Numbered from the stretch's first letter, positions 1 to 7,746 are shown. The stretch: 40,886 bases of DNA from Acidobacteriota bacterium (GCA_009840635.1 VXNL01000104.1:1-40886), one strand, 5' to 3'. Translations and numbers: made by a program. Notes: generated from the sequence alone by a model not told the origin.

Positions 1-26
1 ATCCAGGATCGTGCCGCCCCAAGTGG

Positions 27-42
27 TTCCCAGTCTTGGGAA
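27..42. other. Short perfect inverted repeat
   Basis: TTCCCA and TGGGAA are separated by four bases. The repeat lies at the window edge, beyond the 3' end of the first gene. It could be an operator for a gene outside the window or part of a terminator. No T-run follows, and nothing else in bases 1-90 is recognisable. Confidence 0.2.
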
Positions 43-90
43 TCGCTCGTAACAGCACGTATATTCATCCACTTATCGCGACACTCTAGC

Positions 91-130
91 GGACCTGCGG
101 GCCGCGTGCCGGCCTGAAGGCCGGCGCTCC
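91..130 (+). repeat. REP-like palindromic repeat, copy 1
   Basis: The core at 108-125 is a perfect 7-bp stem, GCCGGCC and GGCCGGC, around a TGAA loop, followed by GCTCC. An imperfect CGGGCCG-type palindrome precedes it by two bases. The same two-hairpin architecture recurs at 11358-11398 and, inverted, at 33665-33705. It sits just downstream of the stop codon of the first minus-strand gene. Confidence 0.6.
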
Positions 131-135
131 CTGCC

Positions 136-1122
136 CTACAGCTCCACCACCGTGCCGAGGCCGTGTTCCTCGGCGCGGGCGAGGGCGGCCGCGCCGACCG
201 CGACGTCCTGGACGGCGGTACCGACCGTCTTGAAGAGCGTGGGGCCGCGGGCGGGACGCGGGGCGGTTCCGGCGGAGATCTCGCCGATTTCGGCCAGGAT
301 GTGGTCCTCGGTGATCACGCCGCGGTCGCGGGGCTGGATCAGGTCCCCGGTCTCTTCCCAGCACGACTCGCGGTGGTCCACCACCACCGCGGAACGGACG
401 ACCGTCGCTTCCGGAATGATCTGCATGTCAGGCGTGAAGGAGCCGATCGCGTTCAGGTGCGCGTCGTCCCGCAGCGCGGCGTCGGAGAAGACCGGAGTGT
501 TCGAGGTGGTCGCCTCGGCGATCACCTCCGATCCGGCGACCACCTCGTCGGCGGAGCGGGCCACGCGCACCGGAATGCCGAGCGCCTCCGTCATGTCCGC
601 CGCGAAGCTCTCCGCCACGCCGGTACGGGGGTCATAGACGCTGGCGCTCTCGATTCCGGGACGCGCGGTGACCATGGCTTCGAGCTGGGTGCGCGCCTGA
701 ACGCCGGCGCCGAGCACGCCGGCGGTCCGGACGTCGTCCCGGGCGAGCTCCTCGGTGGCCACCCCCGAGGCCGCGCCGGTGCGGATCGCGGTCAGCACGC
801 CGCCGTGCATCGCTCCGGCGGGTACCCCGGTGTCGGGGTCGAGCACCACCACCAGCGCGTTGATCGTGGGAAGCGGCGGCGTCCGGCTCAGGTTCTCGGG
901 GAAGATCCCGACGATCTTGGTGGCGAGCTGATGGGCGCCGGCCAGGTACCCCGGCATGTAGAGGCTGATTCCGGATCGGCTCGGCACGTCCACGCGGGCC
1001 CGGACCGGCATGGTGGCCCGGCCGGCGGAGAGCTCCACGAAGGCCTGCCGGACGGCCCGGATCGCTTCGGCCATGGGCATCGCCTCGCGGACTTCGTCGG
1101 CGGACAGAAGGCGCAATTTCAT
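136..1122 (-). CDS. Ornithine cyclodeaminase/mu-crystallin family protein, probable pyrroline-2-carboxylate reductase
   Basis: The 328-residue protein has the full family layout. A conserved lysine (ATKIVG, about residue 69) and the RTGAASG motif (114-120) are followed by a Rossmann nucleotide-binding loop GAGVQA (138-143). Members of this family convert ornithine to proline, reduce pyrroline-2-carboxylate to L-proline with NAD(P)H, or reduce related imines. The ATG at 1122 gives a normal family length, although the frame stays open further upstream. The gene is divergent from the DapA-family gene at 1171, 48 bp away. No Shine-Dalgarno is visible; TACAAG lies seven bases before the ATG. Proline dehydrogenase and aconitase X nearby favour the reductase role over true ornithine cyclodeaminase. 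That choice is inferred from context. Confidence 0.85.
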   Translation of the reverse strand: MKLRLLSADEVREAMPMAEAIRAVRQAFVELSAGRATMPVRARVDVPSRSGISLYMPGYLAGAHQLATKIVGIFPENLSRTPPLPTINALVVVLDPDTGVPAGAMHGGVLTAIRTGAASGVATEELARDDVRTAGVLGAGVQARTQLEAMVTARPGIESASVYDPRTGVAESFAADMTEALGIPVRVARSADEVVAGSEVIAEATTSNTPVFSDAALRDDAHLNAIGSFTPDMQIIPEATVVRSAVVVDHRESCWEETGDLIQPRDRGVITEDHILAEIGEISAGTAPRPARGPTLFKTVGTAVQDVAVGAAALARAEEHGLGTVVEL

Positions 1123-1129
1123 GCGCGGT

Positions 1130-1135
1130 CTTGTA
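1130..1135 (-). promoter_or_regulatory. Candidate -10 element for the cyclodeaminase-family gene
   Basis: On the minus strand TACAAG, preceded by TGG (extended -10 form), ends seven bases before the ATG at 1122. With transcription starting about seven bases downstream, the mRNA would begin at or next to the start codon. No clear -35 box is seen. Confidence 0.3.
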
Positions 1136-1158
1136 CCAGACGAGCGGTCCCCCTGTGC

Positions 1159-1164
1159 GAGAAT
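1159..1164 (+). promoter_or_regulatory. Candidate extended -10 element for the DapA-family gene
   Basis: GAGAAT, preceded by TGC, ends six bases before the ATG at 1171. No Shine-Dalgarno lies between. The following bases (CGCGGC) resemble those after the TAGAAT element at 33310. This suggests a leaderless or near-leaderless transcript. Confidence 0.35.
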
Positions 1165-1170
1165 CGCGGC

Positions 1171-2052
1171 ATGCAAGGCGTCTATTCGGTCCTTCCGACC
1201 CCCTTCGCTCCGGACGGGAGCTTCGATTCTCCAAGTCTCGGCCGGGTGATCGACCTGTTCCTCGAGGACGGCGTTTCCGGCTTCACCGCCCTCGGGGTCA
1301 CGAGCGAGGTCGCGCGGATCTCCGACCGGGAGCGCGACGAGATCCTGGACGCCAGCATGGCCCACGCGGACGGACGGGCGCCGGTGATCGTGGGCGCCAC
1401 CGGACCGGGCCTCGACGTCTGTCTCGAGCGCTGCCGCGCCGCGGAGCGCGCCGGCGCCGCCGGGGTCATGGTGTCCCCGCCGCGCGCTCCGAAGTGCAAC
1501 TCCGAGGCGATCTTCCGGCACTTCGCGCGGATCGCCGACACGATCTCGATCCCCGTGGTGATCCAGGACTTCCCGCCGATCTCGGGCTTCCATATGGAAC
1601 CGGATCTCCTCGCCCGCATCTGCCGGGAGATCCCGTCCGCCCGCACGATCAAGCTCGAGGACGCGCCCACCCCCTACAAGGCGGCGCGCATCCGGGAACG
1701 CACCGAGGGGCTCGAGATCGGGATCTTCGGCGGCCTCGGGGGCGCCTATCTGATCGAGGAGCTCATCTCCGGCGCCACCGGCGCCATGACCGGTTTCGCC
1801 TACCCCAAGCTGCTGGTCGCGGTGGTCTCGCGCTGGGACGCCGGTGACCGCAACGGAGCGGCGGCGGCGTTCTACCAGTACGCGCCGGTGATGCGCTTCG
1901 AGTTCCAGGAAGGCATCGGGATGGCCATCCGCAAGGAAATGCTCCGGAGGAGGGGAGCGATCGCCCACACGGGCATCCGCGCACCCGCCGCCCTGCTCGA
2001 CGGGGCCACCGAGGAGGCGCTCGACCGCATCCTGGCCCACTTCGAGCTCTAG
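1171..2052 (+). CDS. Dihydrodipicolinate synthase (DapA) family lyase
   Basis: The 293-residue TIM-barrel class I aldolase has the Schiff-base lysine at residue 161 (ARTIKLED), the same number as in E. coli DapA. The pyruvate-binding GTTGE motif is changed to GVTSE (42-46). The catalytic tyrosine region (YNVP in DapA) reads IQDFP, so the usual Tyr133 is missing. It is therefore unlikely to be the lysine-pathway enzyme. Family relatives act on keto-acid or imine sugars and amino acids, including pyrroline-4-hydroxy-2-carboxylate deaminase in hydroxyproline breakdown. That role would fit this locus but is inference. The gene is followed after 22 bp by proline dehydrogenase on the same strand. 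Confidence 0.85.
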   Translation: MQGVYSVLPTPFAPDGSFDSPSLGRVIDLFLEDGVSGFTALGVTSEVARISDRERDEILDASMAHADGRAPVIVGATGPGLDVCLERCRAAERAGAAGVMVSPPRAPKCNSEAIFRHFARIADTISIPVVIQDFPPISGFHMEPDLLARICREIPSARTIKLEDAPTPYKAARIRERTEGLEIGIFGGLGGAYLIEELISGATGAMTGFAYPKLLVAVVSRWDAGDRNGAAAAFYQYAPVMRFEFQEGIGMAIRKEMLRRRGAIAHTGIRAPAALLDGATEEALDRILAHFEL

Positions 2053-2074
2053 CAGCCCAACAGACGGGAGCCCC

Positions 2075-2977
2075 ATGAGCCTGCTGAACCGGGCCATCGC
2101 CGGCACCCTGCCGCTCCTGCCGAGGGCGGTCATCGAGCCGTTCGCGCGGCCCTACATCGCGGGCGAGACCGTTGCCGATCTCGTCGGCGAGGCCGAAGCG
2201 CTGAACCGGCAGGGCTACCTCGTGGCGACCAGCCAGCTCGGCGAGTTCGTCACCGACCGCGCCGAGGCGAACGGGGCGACGGAGGTGTACCGACAACTCC
2301 TCGACGAGGTCCACGAACGGCGGCTTGCGGCTTACGTCCACGTGAAGGTGACGCAGCTCGGGCTCATGATCGACCGGGACTTCTGCCGCGACCAGATCCG
2401 TTCCCTGCTGGAGCACGCGGCAAAGCGCGGCGGCACTTTCCTGCGGATGGACATGGAGGACAGTCCGCGGATCGACGCGACGCTGGATCTCCACCGCGAA
2501 CTCCATCACGCGTACCCGAACTTCGGGGTGGTACTCCAGGCCCGGATGCGCCGCAGCCTGGAAGACGCCCGGGAACTCGCCAAGGTGAAGGCCAACGTCC
2601 GCGTCTGCAAGGGCGTCTACCTGGAGCCCCCGGAGATCGCCTACACCGAACCGCAGGAGATTCGGGACCACTACCTGGCCATCCTCCGGGTCCTGCTCTC
2701 CGCCGGGTGCTACGTCGGCATCGCCACCCACGACGACTGGCTCGTTGACGAGGCTTCCCGAATGGTGCAGGAGTTCGGACTCTCGCCCGAGCGGTACGAG
2801 TTCCAGATGCTCCACGGCGTCCGGCCGCGCTTCCGGGAGAACGTGAAGCAGTCGGGCCACCGGGTCCGGGTCGGAGTGCCGTTCGGCCCTGACTGGATGC
2901 CCTACTCGCTCCGCCGGCTGCGGAAAAACCCGGAAATCGCCCGCCACGTCCTCCGGGCGGTCTTCTCCAAGGGATAA
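2075..2977 (+). CDS. Proline dehydrogenase (monofunctional)
   Basis: This 300-residue protein oxidises L-proline to pyrroline-5-carboxylate using FAD and passes electrons to the quinone pool. It matches the short monofunctional type. The barrel motifs RMDMEDS, VRVCKGVYLE and EFQMLHGV are present, and the C-terminal YSLRRLRKNPE matches the family substrate-binding motif YxxRRxxEN. A GGGAG ribosome-binding site lies four bases before the ATG. The partner pyrroline-5-carboxylate dehydrogenase is not in the window. The gene is probably co-transcribed with the DapA-family gene upstream. Its presence next to two cyclodeaminase-family genes and aconitase X suggests that L-proline is the intermediate feeding into central metabolism. 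Confidence 0.93.
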   Translation: MSLLNRAIAGTLPLLPRAVIEPFARPYIAGETVADLVGEAEALNRQGYLVATSQLGEFVTDRAEANGATEVYRQLLDEVHERRLAAYVHVKVTQLGLMIDRDFCRDQIRSLLEHAAKRGGTFLRMDMEDSPRIDATLDLHRELHHAYPNFGVVLQARMRRSLEDARELAKVKANVRVCKGVYLEPPEIAYTEPQEIRDHYLAILRVLLSAGCYVGIATHDDWLVDEASRMVQEFGLSPERYEFQMLHGVRPRFRENVKQSGHRVRVGVPFGPDWMPYSLRRLRKNPEIARHVLRAVFSKG

Positions 2978-3032
2978 CGGCCGGTGGCAAAACCCACGCG
3001 GCGTTCGACCGGCAATGCATCCCGGCTGAATC

Positions 3033-3049
3033 GCGCCTCTACGAGGCGC
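3033..3049 (+). terminator. Hairpin after proline dehydrogenase, possible terminator
   Basis: GCGCCTC and GAGGCGC form a perfect 7-bp stem around a TAC loop, 56 bases after the proline dehydrogenase stop. Only a weak T-rich stretch follows, so intrinsic termination is plausible rather than shown. The hairpin sits in a 214-bp gap before the second cyclodeaminase-family gene, which has its own candidate promoter. Confidence 0.35.
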
Positions 3050-3177
3050 TCCGCGTTGCGTTTCGGTCGGAATACACAGGGTATTCCTCCCTCACGCGCC
3101 TTGTCAGCCGGGCGCCTTCCCCGTCTCGGCGCTCACGTGGGTTTCACCACCGGCCGTTAACCAGGGCCGTCCCCCGA

Positions 3178-3183
3178 TAGACT
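3178..3183 (+). promoter_or_regulatory. Candidate -10 element for the second cyclodeaminase-family gene
   Basis: TAGACT ends eight bases before the GTG at 3192, and no Shine-Dalgarno is present. The same hexamer lies nine bases before the SRPBCC gene start at 19026. A leaderless transcript is suggested. Confidence 0.4.
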
Positions 3184-3191
3184 CGCGCGCC

Positions 3192-4175
3192 GTGGCCCTG
3201 ATTCTCACGGAGCGGGAGGTTGCCGAAGTCCTCTCGATGAAGGAGGCCGTGAGGCTTCTTGAAGACTCGTTCCGGCTCCACGCGGAAGGCCGGACCCAGC
3301 TCGCGCCGCGGCTGGTGATGCCCCTCACCGGCGTCGCCGGGAACTTCCGGATCATGGCGGCGGTGATCCCCGACATGGGGGGGTTCGGCCTCAAGACCCT
3401 GACCGGGACCCCCGGGAAGCGGGCGCCCGAGGACACCTACTTCGCGCTCCTCTACTTCGACACCGAGACCGGAGCGCTCCGCTCGGTGATGCCGGGAACG
3501 CACATCACCGGGACGCGGACCGGTGCGGCCAGCGGCGTGGCGACCCGGCATCTGGCCCGGGCCGACGCCGCGTCGCTCGGCCTCATCGGGGCCGGTTTCC
3601 AGGGCCGCAACCAGGTGGCGGCGGTGCGCGAGGTGCGCGACATCCGCGCCGTGCGCATCTACGATGTGTTCCCCGAGGCCGCGGCCCGTTACGCGGCGGC
3701 GCTCTCCGCGGAGGGTCTCGACGCGCAACCGGTGGAGAGCGCCGAGGCCGCCGTCCGCGGCCTCGACGTGGTCTGCGCCGCCACCACCGCGAAGGAACCG
3801 GTCATCCTCGCCGATTGGCTCGAGGCCGGGATGCATGTCAACTCGGTGGGCGCAAACGCTCCAGTGAAACGGGAGATCGAAGCGGCGGCGTTCTCAAGGT
3901 GCCGCGTCATCCTCGACTTCCGGGAGCAGGTGCTCGGCGAGGCCGGCGACATCATGGCGGCCATCCGGGACGGCGACTTCCCCGAGGACCGGATCCACGC
4001 GGAGCTCGGAGACGTCGTGGCGGGGCGGGTCGCCGGCCGGGAGTCGGCGGAGGACATCACCCTCTTCAAGTCGGTCGGCGTCGCCATCGAGGACGTCGCG
4101 TGCGCCGCCTTCGTCTACGACGAGGCGCGAAAACGCGGACTCGGCCAGCCGATGCGGCTGCAGGACGCCGGATAG
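3192..4175 (+). CDS. Ornithine cyclodeaminase/mu-crystallin family protein, second paralogue
   Basis: The 327-residue protein has the same fold as the gene at 136-1122 but is clearly diverged from it. Shared family features are the lysine in FGLKTLTG (about residue 68), TGTRTGAASGVATRHLAR (107-124) and the Rossmann loop GAGFQG (133-138). It starts with GTG, without a ribosome-binding site. The symporter follows after 24 bp, then both aconitase X subunits, all on one strand. This makes it the better candidate in the locus for the pyrroline-2-carboxylate reductase acting directly downstream of the dehydratase. Exact substrate cannot be read from sequence. Alternatives are an alanine dehydrogenase-like or ornithine cyclodeaminase activity. 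Confidence 0.85.
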   Translation: MALILTEREVAEVLSMKEAVRLLEDSFRLHAEGRTQLAPRLVMPLTGVAGNFRIMAAVIPDMGGFGLKTLTGTPGKRAPEDTYFALLYFDTETGALRSVMPGTHITGTRTGAASGVATRHLARADAASLGLIGAGFQGRNQVAAVREVRDIRAVRIYDVFPEAAARYAAALSAEGLDAQPVESAEAAVRGLDVVCAATTAKEPVILADWLEAGMHVNSVGANAPVKREIEAAAFSRCRVILDFREQVLGEAGDIMAAIRDGDFPEDRIHAELGDVVAGRVAGRESAEDITLFKSVGVAIEDVACAAFVYDEARKRGLGQPMRLQDAG

Positions 4176-4199
4176 GCCCGAATCAACCCGAGGTCGGAC

Positions 4200-5660
4200 A
4201 TGCACCACACCACCGAACGGTTCACCTCGCGCTGGGGCGTTCTCCTGGCGACGATCGGGATGGCGGTCGGCACCGGAAACATCTGGCGCTTCCCCCGCAT
4301 CGCGGCGCAGAACGGGGGAGGGGAGTTCCTGATCCCGTGGGTGATCTTCCTGTTCCTGTGGGCGATTCCGCTGGTGCTGGCCGAGTTCGCGCTCGGGAAG
4401 AGTTCGCGCCGGGGGCCGGCCGCCGCCATCGGGGTTGCGACCGGCGGACGCCACAACTGGATGGGCATCTTCATCGGGCTCGTCACCACCTTCATCACCT
4501 TCTACTACACGGTGGTGACCGGGTGGTGCCTGAAGTACCTGGTCAGCTCCTCGCTCGGGGACCTCAGCGGCGCCGACCCGCAGGCGTTTTGGGACAACTT
4601 CACCAGCCAGTCGAGCCAGCCGGTGCTCTTCCATGGGCTGGCGCTGGTGATCGCCTCGTTCATCATCTTCCGGGGGGTCGCCGCCGGGATCGAGCGGGTG
4701 AACCGCTACCTGATCCCCACGCTCTTCATCCTGCTGGCGGTCGCCGCAGTCCGCGCGGTGATGCTCCCGGGCGCCGCCGAGGGGCTCCGCTTCCTGTTCG
4801 TGCCCGACCTGGGCAATCTCGCCGACTACCGGATCTGGCTCGCAGCATTGACCCAGACCGCCTGGAGCACCGGCGCCGGGTGGGGGCTCATCACGGTCCT
4901 GGGGGCGTACGTGGCCGAGGGCCAAGGGTTCGTCAAGACCGGGATCACCGCGGTGTTCGCCAACAACTTCGCCTCGCTGCTCGCCGGGATCGCGGTGATC
5001 TGCACCGTCTTCGCGCTCAGCACTTCGACCGTGGCCACCGAAGCGGCGCTCGGATCGAGCAACGAGGGATTGACCTTCATCTGGCTCCCGCAACTCTTCG
5101 GCGACATGCCGGGCGGAAGCGTCCTCCTGCCGCTCTTCTTCCTGACGCTCTGCTGCGCCGCCATCTCCTCGCTCATCACCCAGCTCGAACTCGTGAACCG
5201 GATGGTCATGGACCTCGGCGTCGAGCGCCGCCGGTCCGTCCCCATGGTGGCGGCGGTCGCGTTCGTGATGGGGCTGCCTTCCGCTTACGCGCTCGGGTTC
5301 TTCCGCAACCAGGACTGGGCCTGGGGAGTCGCCCTGATGGTCTCCGGACTCTTCGTCGCGATCACCGTGATCCGCCGCGGAGCGCGCCGCTTCCGCGAGG
5401 AACACCTGATGGGGCCCGAGGAGGAGTGGCGGGTCGGCGCCTGGTTCGAGCGGCTCATCACCTGGCTCATCCCCGTCGAGTTCGTGGTGCTGGTCGCGTG
5501 GTGGATGTGGCAGGCGGCATCCGTCGAGGGCGGCTGGGACCCCTTCGGCGAGTTCACCGCCGGGACGGTGGTCTTCCAGGTCGGCCTCCTGGTCCTGCTG
5601 TGTCTCGCGATCAACCGCTTCGTCTGGAGGCGCGCCAGCGCCGCATTGAAGAGCGATTGA
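4200..5660 (+). CDS. Sodium:neurotransmitter symporter family (SNF/NSS) transporter
   Basis: This 486-residue inner-membrane protein has about eleven or twelve hydrophobic segments. The first helix carries the family signature GTGNIWRFPR (about residues 24-33), where sodium and substrate bind. It is followed by NGGGEFLIPW in helix 2. Bacterial members such as LeuT and MhsT import amino acids with sodium. A GAGGTC ribosome-binding site precedes the ATG. It lies between a cyclodeaminase-family reductase and the aconitase X subunits with gaps of only 24 and 31 bp. The likely substrate is therefore an imino acid such as hydroxyproline or proline. That substrate is inferred from position only. Confidence 0.9.
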   Translation: MHHTTERFTSRWGVLLATIGMAVGTGNIWRFPRIAAQNGGGEFLIPWVIFLFLWAIPLVLAEFALGKSSRRGPAAAIGVATGGRHNWMGIFIGLVTTFITFYYTVVTGWCLKYLVSSSLGDLSGADPQAFWDNFTSQSSQPVLFHGLALVIASFIIFRGVAAGIERVNRYLIPTLFILLAVAAVRAVMLPGAAEGLRFLFVPDLGNLADYRIWLAALTQTAWSTGAGWGLITVLGAYVAEGQGFVKTGITAVFANNFASLLAGIAVICTVFALSTSTVATEAALGSSNEGLTFIWLPQLFGDMPGGSVLLPLFFLTLCCAAISSLITQLELVNRMVMDLGVERRRSVPMVAAVAFVMGLPSAYALGFFRNQDWAWGVALMVSGLFVAITVIRRGARRFREEHLMGPEEEWRVGAWFERLITWLIPVEFVVLVAWWMWQAASVEGGWDPFGEFTAGTVVFQVGLLVLLCLAINRFVWRRASAALKSD

Positions 5661-5691
5661 CCGCGGACCCAATCGCTCTACCGGCGGATCC

Positions 5692-6987
5692 ATGACCGGG
5701 GAGTCGGGCGCCGCCCGCCTCAGCGCGTTCGACCGCGGGCTACTCGCGGGCGAGGAGGGCGAAGCGCCGAAGCTGGCGATGCGCATCCTGGCGCGCATGG
5801 CGGAGGTCCGCGGGGCCGAGTCGATGCTGGACATCGAGGCAGCCCACATCGACAGCACGATCTACGTCGGGGATGCCGGGCTCGAGTTCGCCGAGCGCCT
5901 CGCGAGCCTCGGCGCGCGGGTGCGCGTGCCCTCAACGCTCAATGTCAGCGGCCTCGACGAATTCCACTGGCAGGAATGGTCCGTTCCCCCCGAGTGGGCG
6001 GAAAAGTCCGCCCGCCAGATGCGTGCCTACGATTCGATGGGGACGATTCCGACCTGGACCTGTGCGCCCTACCAGGGCCGCCAGACGCCCAGGTTCGGAC
6101 AGCAGATCGCCTGGGGCGAGTCGAACGCGGTCGCTTTCGCCAATTCGGTCATCGGAGCGCGCACCGAGCGCTATCCCGACCTTCTGGACATCTGCTGCGC
6201 GATCACCGGTCGGGCGCCCGCGGTGGGCCTCCATCTCGACGAGAACCGACTGGCCACCCGCGTTCTCCGCCTGCGGGGCGTTCCCGAGGAACTCGCAGCC
6301 GCCGACGATTTCTACCCGGTTCTCGGGCACCTGCTGGGTCCCTTCGCCGAGGACGACCCGGTGGCGATCGCCGGGCTACCCGTGATTCCGGAGGAGGACC
6401 AGCTCAAGGCGCTCGGGGCGGCCGCTGCGTCGTCCGGCGCGGTCGCCCTCTTCCACATCCCCGGGGTGACCCCGGAGGCTCCGACCCTCGCGGACGCCCT
6501 CGGCGGCCGGGAACCCGTCGCGGTGTTCGACGTCGGCCTCGAGGAACTGCGGGCGGCCCGCCGGGAGCTGACGACGCACGACGAGGGCGCCCTCGACATG
6601 GTGGTGCTGGGGAGCCCGCACTTTTCGTTCGCCGAGTTCGGAAAACTCGCCGCCCTGCTCCGCGAACGGGGTCCGGAGCGGGCGCTCCCGGAGGAGGGCG
6701 GCTGCGAGCTGGTGGTGACGACGAGCCGCGCGGTGCGGGACCTCGCGGAGCGCGCGGGACTGCTCGAGCCGCTTCACGCCTTCGGGGGCCGGTTGATGGT
6801 GGACACCTGCGTCCTGGCGACCCCGATGACGCCCGGGACCACCCGCCGGCTGATGACGAACTCCGCCAAGTACGCGTGGTACTCACCGGGCCTCCTCGGG
6901 TCGGCGGTCGCCTTCGGCAGTCTTGCCGAGTGCGTGGAATCGGCCCGGCAGGGGCGCGTGGTCCGCGAACCGGGACCCTGGGACTAG
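5692..6987 (+). CDS. Aconitase X large (catalytic) subunit, probable cis-3-hydroxy-L-proline dehydratase
   Basis: The 431-residue protein matches the AcnX catalytic domain (DUF521). Signature stretches include DIEAAHIDSTIYVGDAG near residues 43-60 and VPSTLNVSGLD at about 78-88. Others are IAWGESNAVAFANSV, YPDLLDICCAITGR, the C-terminal GGRLMVDTCVLATP, and MTNSAKYAWYSPG. Bacterial AcnX enzymes are iron-sulfur dehydratases shown to convert cis-3-hydroxy-L-proline to pyrroline-2-carboxylate. Archaeal relatives are phosphomevalonate dehydratases. The small subunit starts five bases after this stop, so this is the split two-subunit form rather than the fused form. The neighbouring reductase and proline dehydrogenase support the hydroxyproline role and argue against a mevalonate function. 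Confidence 0.9.
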   Translation: MTGESGAARLSAFDRGLLAGEEGEAPKLAMRILARMAEVRGAESMLDIEAAHIDSTIYVGDAGLEFAERLASLGARVRVPSTLNVSGLDEFHWQEWSVPPEWAEKSARQMRAYDSMGTIPTWTCAPYQGRQTPRFGQQIAWGESNAVAFANSVIGARTERYPDLLDICCAITGRAPAVGLHLDENRLATRVLRLRGVPEELAAADDFYPVLGHLLGPFAEDDPVAIAGLPVIPEEDQLKALGAAAASSGAVALFHIPGVTPEAPTLADALGGREPVAVFDVGLEELRAARRELTTHDEGALDMVVLGSPHFSFAEFGKLAALLRERGPERALPEEGGCELVVTTSRAVRDLAERAGLLEPLHAFGGRLMVDTCVLATPMTPGTTRRLMTNSAKYAWYSPGLLGSAVAFGSLAECVESARQGRVVREPGPWD

Positions 6988-6992
6988 CCCCA

Positions 6993-7421
6993 ATGTCCGA
7001 CGGCAGCGTCCGGCTTCACGGACAGGTGGTCGTCGCCGGCAACGCCGTGGGCGCCGTTCTCTACGCGACCCAGCCGCTCAGCTTCTGGGGCGGGTATGAC
7101 GCCGCTTCGGGCCGGATCACAGACACGCACCACTCCCTGGCGGGCGAGACCGCAGCGGGAACGGCGCTCGTCCTGCCGGCGACCCGGGGGTCCTCCACCA
7201 CCACGGCGGTACTGCTGGAGGCCATCCGGCGGGAAACGGCGCCGGCGGCGCTGATCACCCGCGGGGTGGACGCCTTCCTGGCCCTCGCCTGCGTGGTGGG
7301 ACAGGAGATGTACGGGCGCTCCCCCGTGCTGATCTGTGTGTGCGAGGACGCGTTCCGGAGCCTGGCCGACTGGCCCGGTGTGGTGGTGGAAGAAGGAACG
7401 CTCACTCGCAGGGAGCGCTAG
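6993..7421 (+). CDS. Aconitase X small (swivel domain) subunit
   Basis: The 142-residue protein matches DUF126, the swivelling beta-barrel domain that closes over the AcnX active site. Recognisable features are GQVVVAGNAVG near the N-terminus, PLSFWGGYDAASGRI, the phosphate-loop-like LPATRGSSTTTAVLLEAI, and a tail with GVVVEEGTL. It forms one enzyme with the large subunit and has no activity alone in studied relatives. The ATG at 6993 lies five bases after the large-subunit stop, so the two are almost certainly co-translated. It is the last gene of the plus-strand locus. Confidence 0.9.
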   Translation: MSDGSVRLHGQVVVAGNAVGAVLYATQPLSFWGGYDAASGRITDTHHSLAGETAAGTALVLPATRGSSTTTAVLLEAIRRETAPAALITRGVDAFLALACVVGQEMYGRSPVLICVCEDAFRSLADWPGVVVEEGTLTRRER

Positions 7422-7433
7422 CCCGGCCGCCCG

Positions 7434-7655
7434 CTATCCGAACAGGCTGTCCCGCAGCAGCAACAGCAGGATGGCCACGTTGATCGTCAGCAACACGTTC
7501 ACTTTGACCTCAAGCCGGGTGACTCGGTCGCCGAGGCGCGTGACTCGATCCCGGAGATCAAGAACGAGCCCGACCGGTTCCTCGGCGGCAGCCGCCGACA
7601 GGTCCTCCGGAACACCCGCCTGCTTGAAGGCTGCGTACAGCTGAGAAAGGATCAT
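7434..7655 (-). CDS. Small coiled-coil membrane protein of unknown function
   Basis: About 73 residues starting MILSQLYAAF at the ATG; a GTG two codons upstream (7661) is an alternative start. The middle contains heptad-like repeats (LRDRVTRLGDRVTRLEVKV), predicting a short coiled coil. The C-terminus is a single hydrophobic helix (VLLTINVAILLLLL) ending in DSLFG, so it is probably tail-anchored. The layout resembles small DUF1640-like coiled-coil membrane proteins, but I do not recognise the family. It is convergent with the aconitase X operon (12-bp gap) and codirectional with the pseudopilin upstream. Confidence 0.55.
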   Translation of the reverse strand: MILSQLYAAFKQAGVPEDLSAAAAEEPVGLVLDLRDRVTRLGDRVTRLEVKVNVLLTINVAILLLLLRDSLFG

Positions 7656-7746
7656 GGCCACGGCGCCGACGCCTCCAGATCATGGTAGCAACGGACGGCC
7701 GGGCGCGTAGACCAGACCATCGGCGAAAGAAAGCGGGCACCATCGA

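Noticed and set aside
163..1170. Upstream extension of the DapA-family frame
   Set aside because: It is antisense to the cyclodeaminase-family gene and carries no recognisable domain; the family start is ATG 1171.
1171..2052. Lysine-pathway dihydrodipicolinate synthase
   Set aside because: The catalytic tyrosine region and substrate motif are altered, and no lysine genes are nearby.
136..2133. Open frame of 665 codons on minus
   Set aside because: Only the part from 1122 downward matches a family; the rest is antisense to the DapA-family gene and reflects GC-rich shadow coding.
4115..5858. Long minus-strand frames opposite the symporter and cyclodeaminase-family genes
   Set aside because: They are low-complexity Arg/Pro/Asp-rich translations without domains, antisense to well-supported genes.
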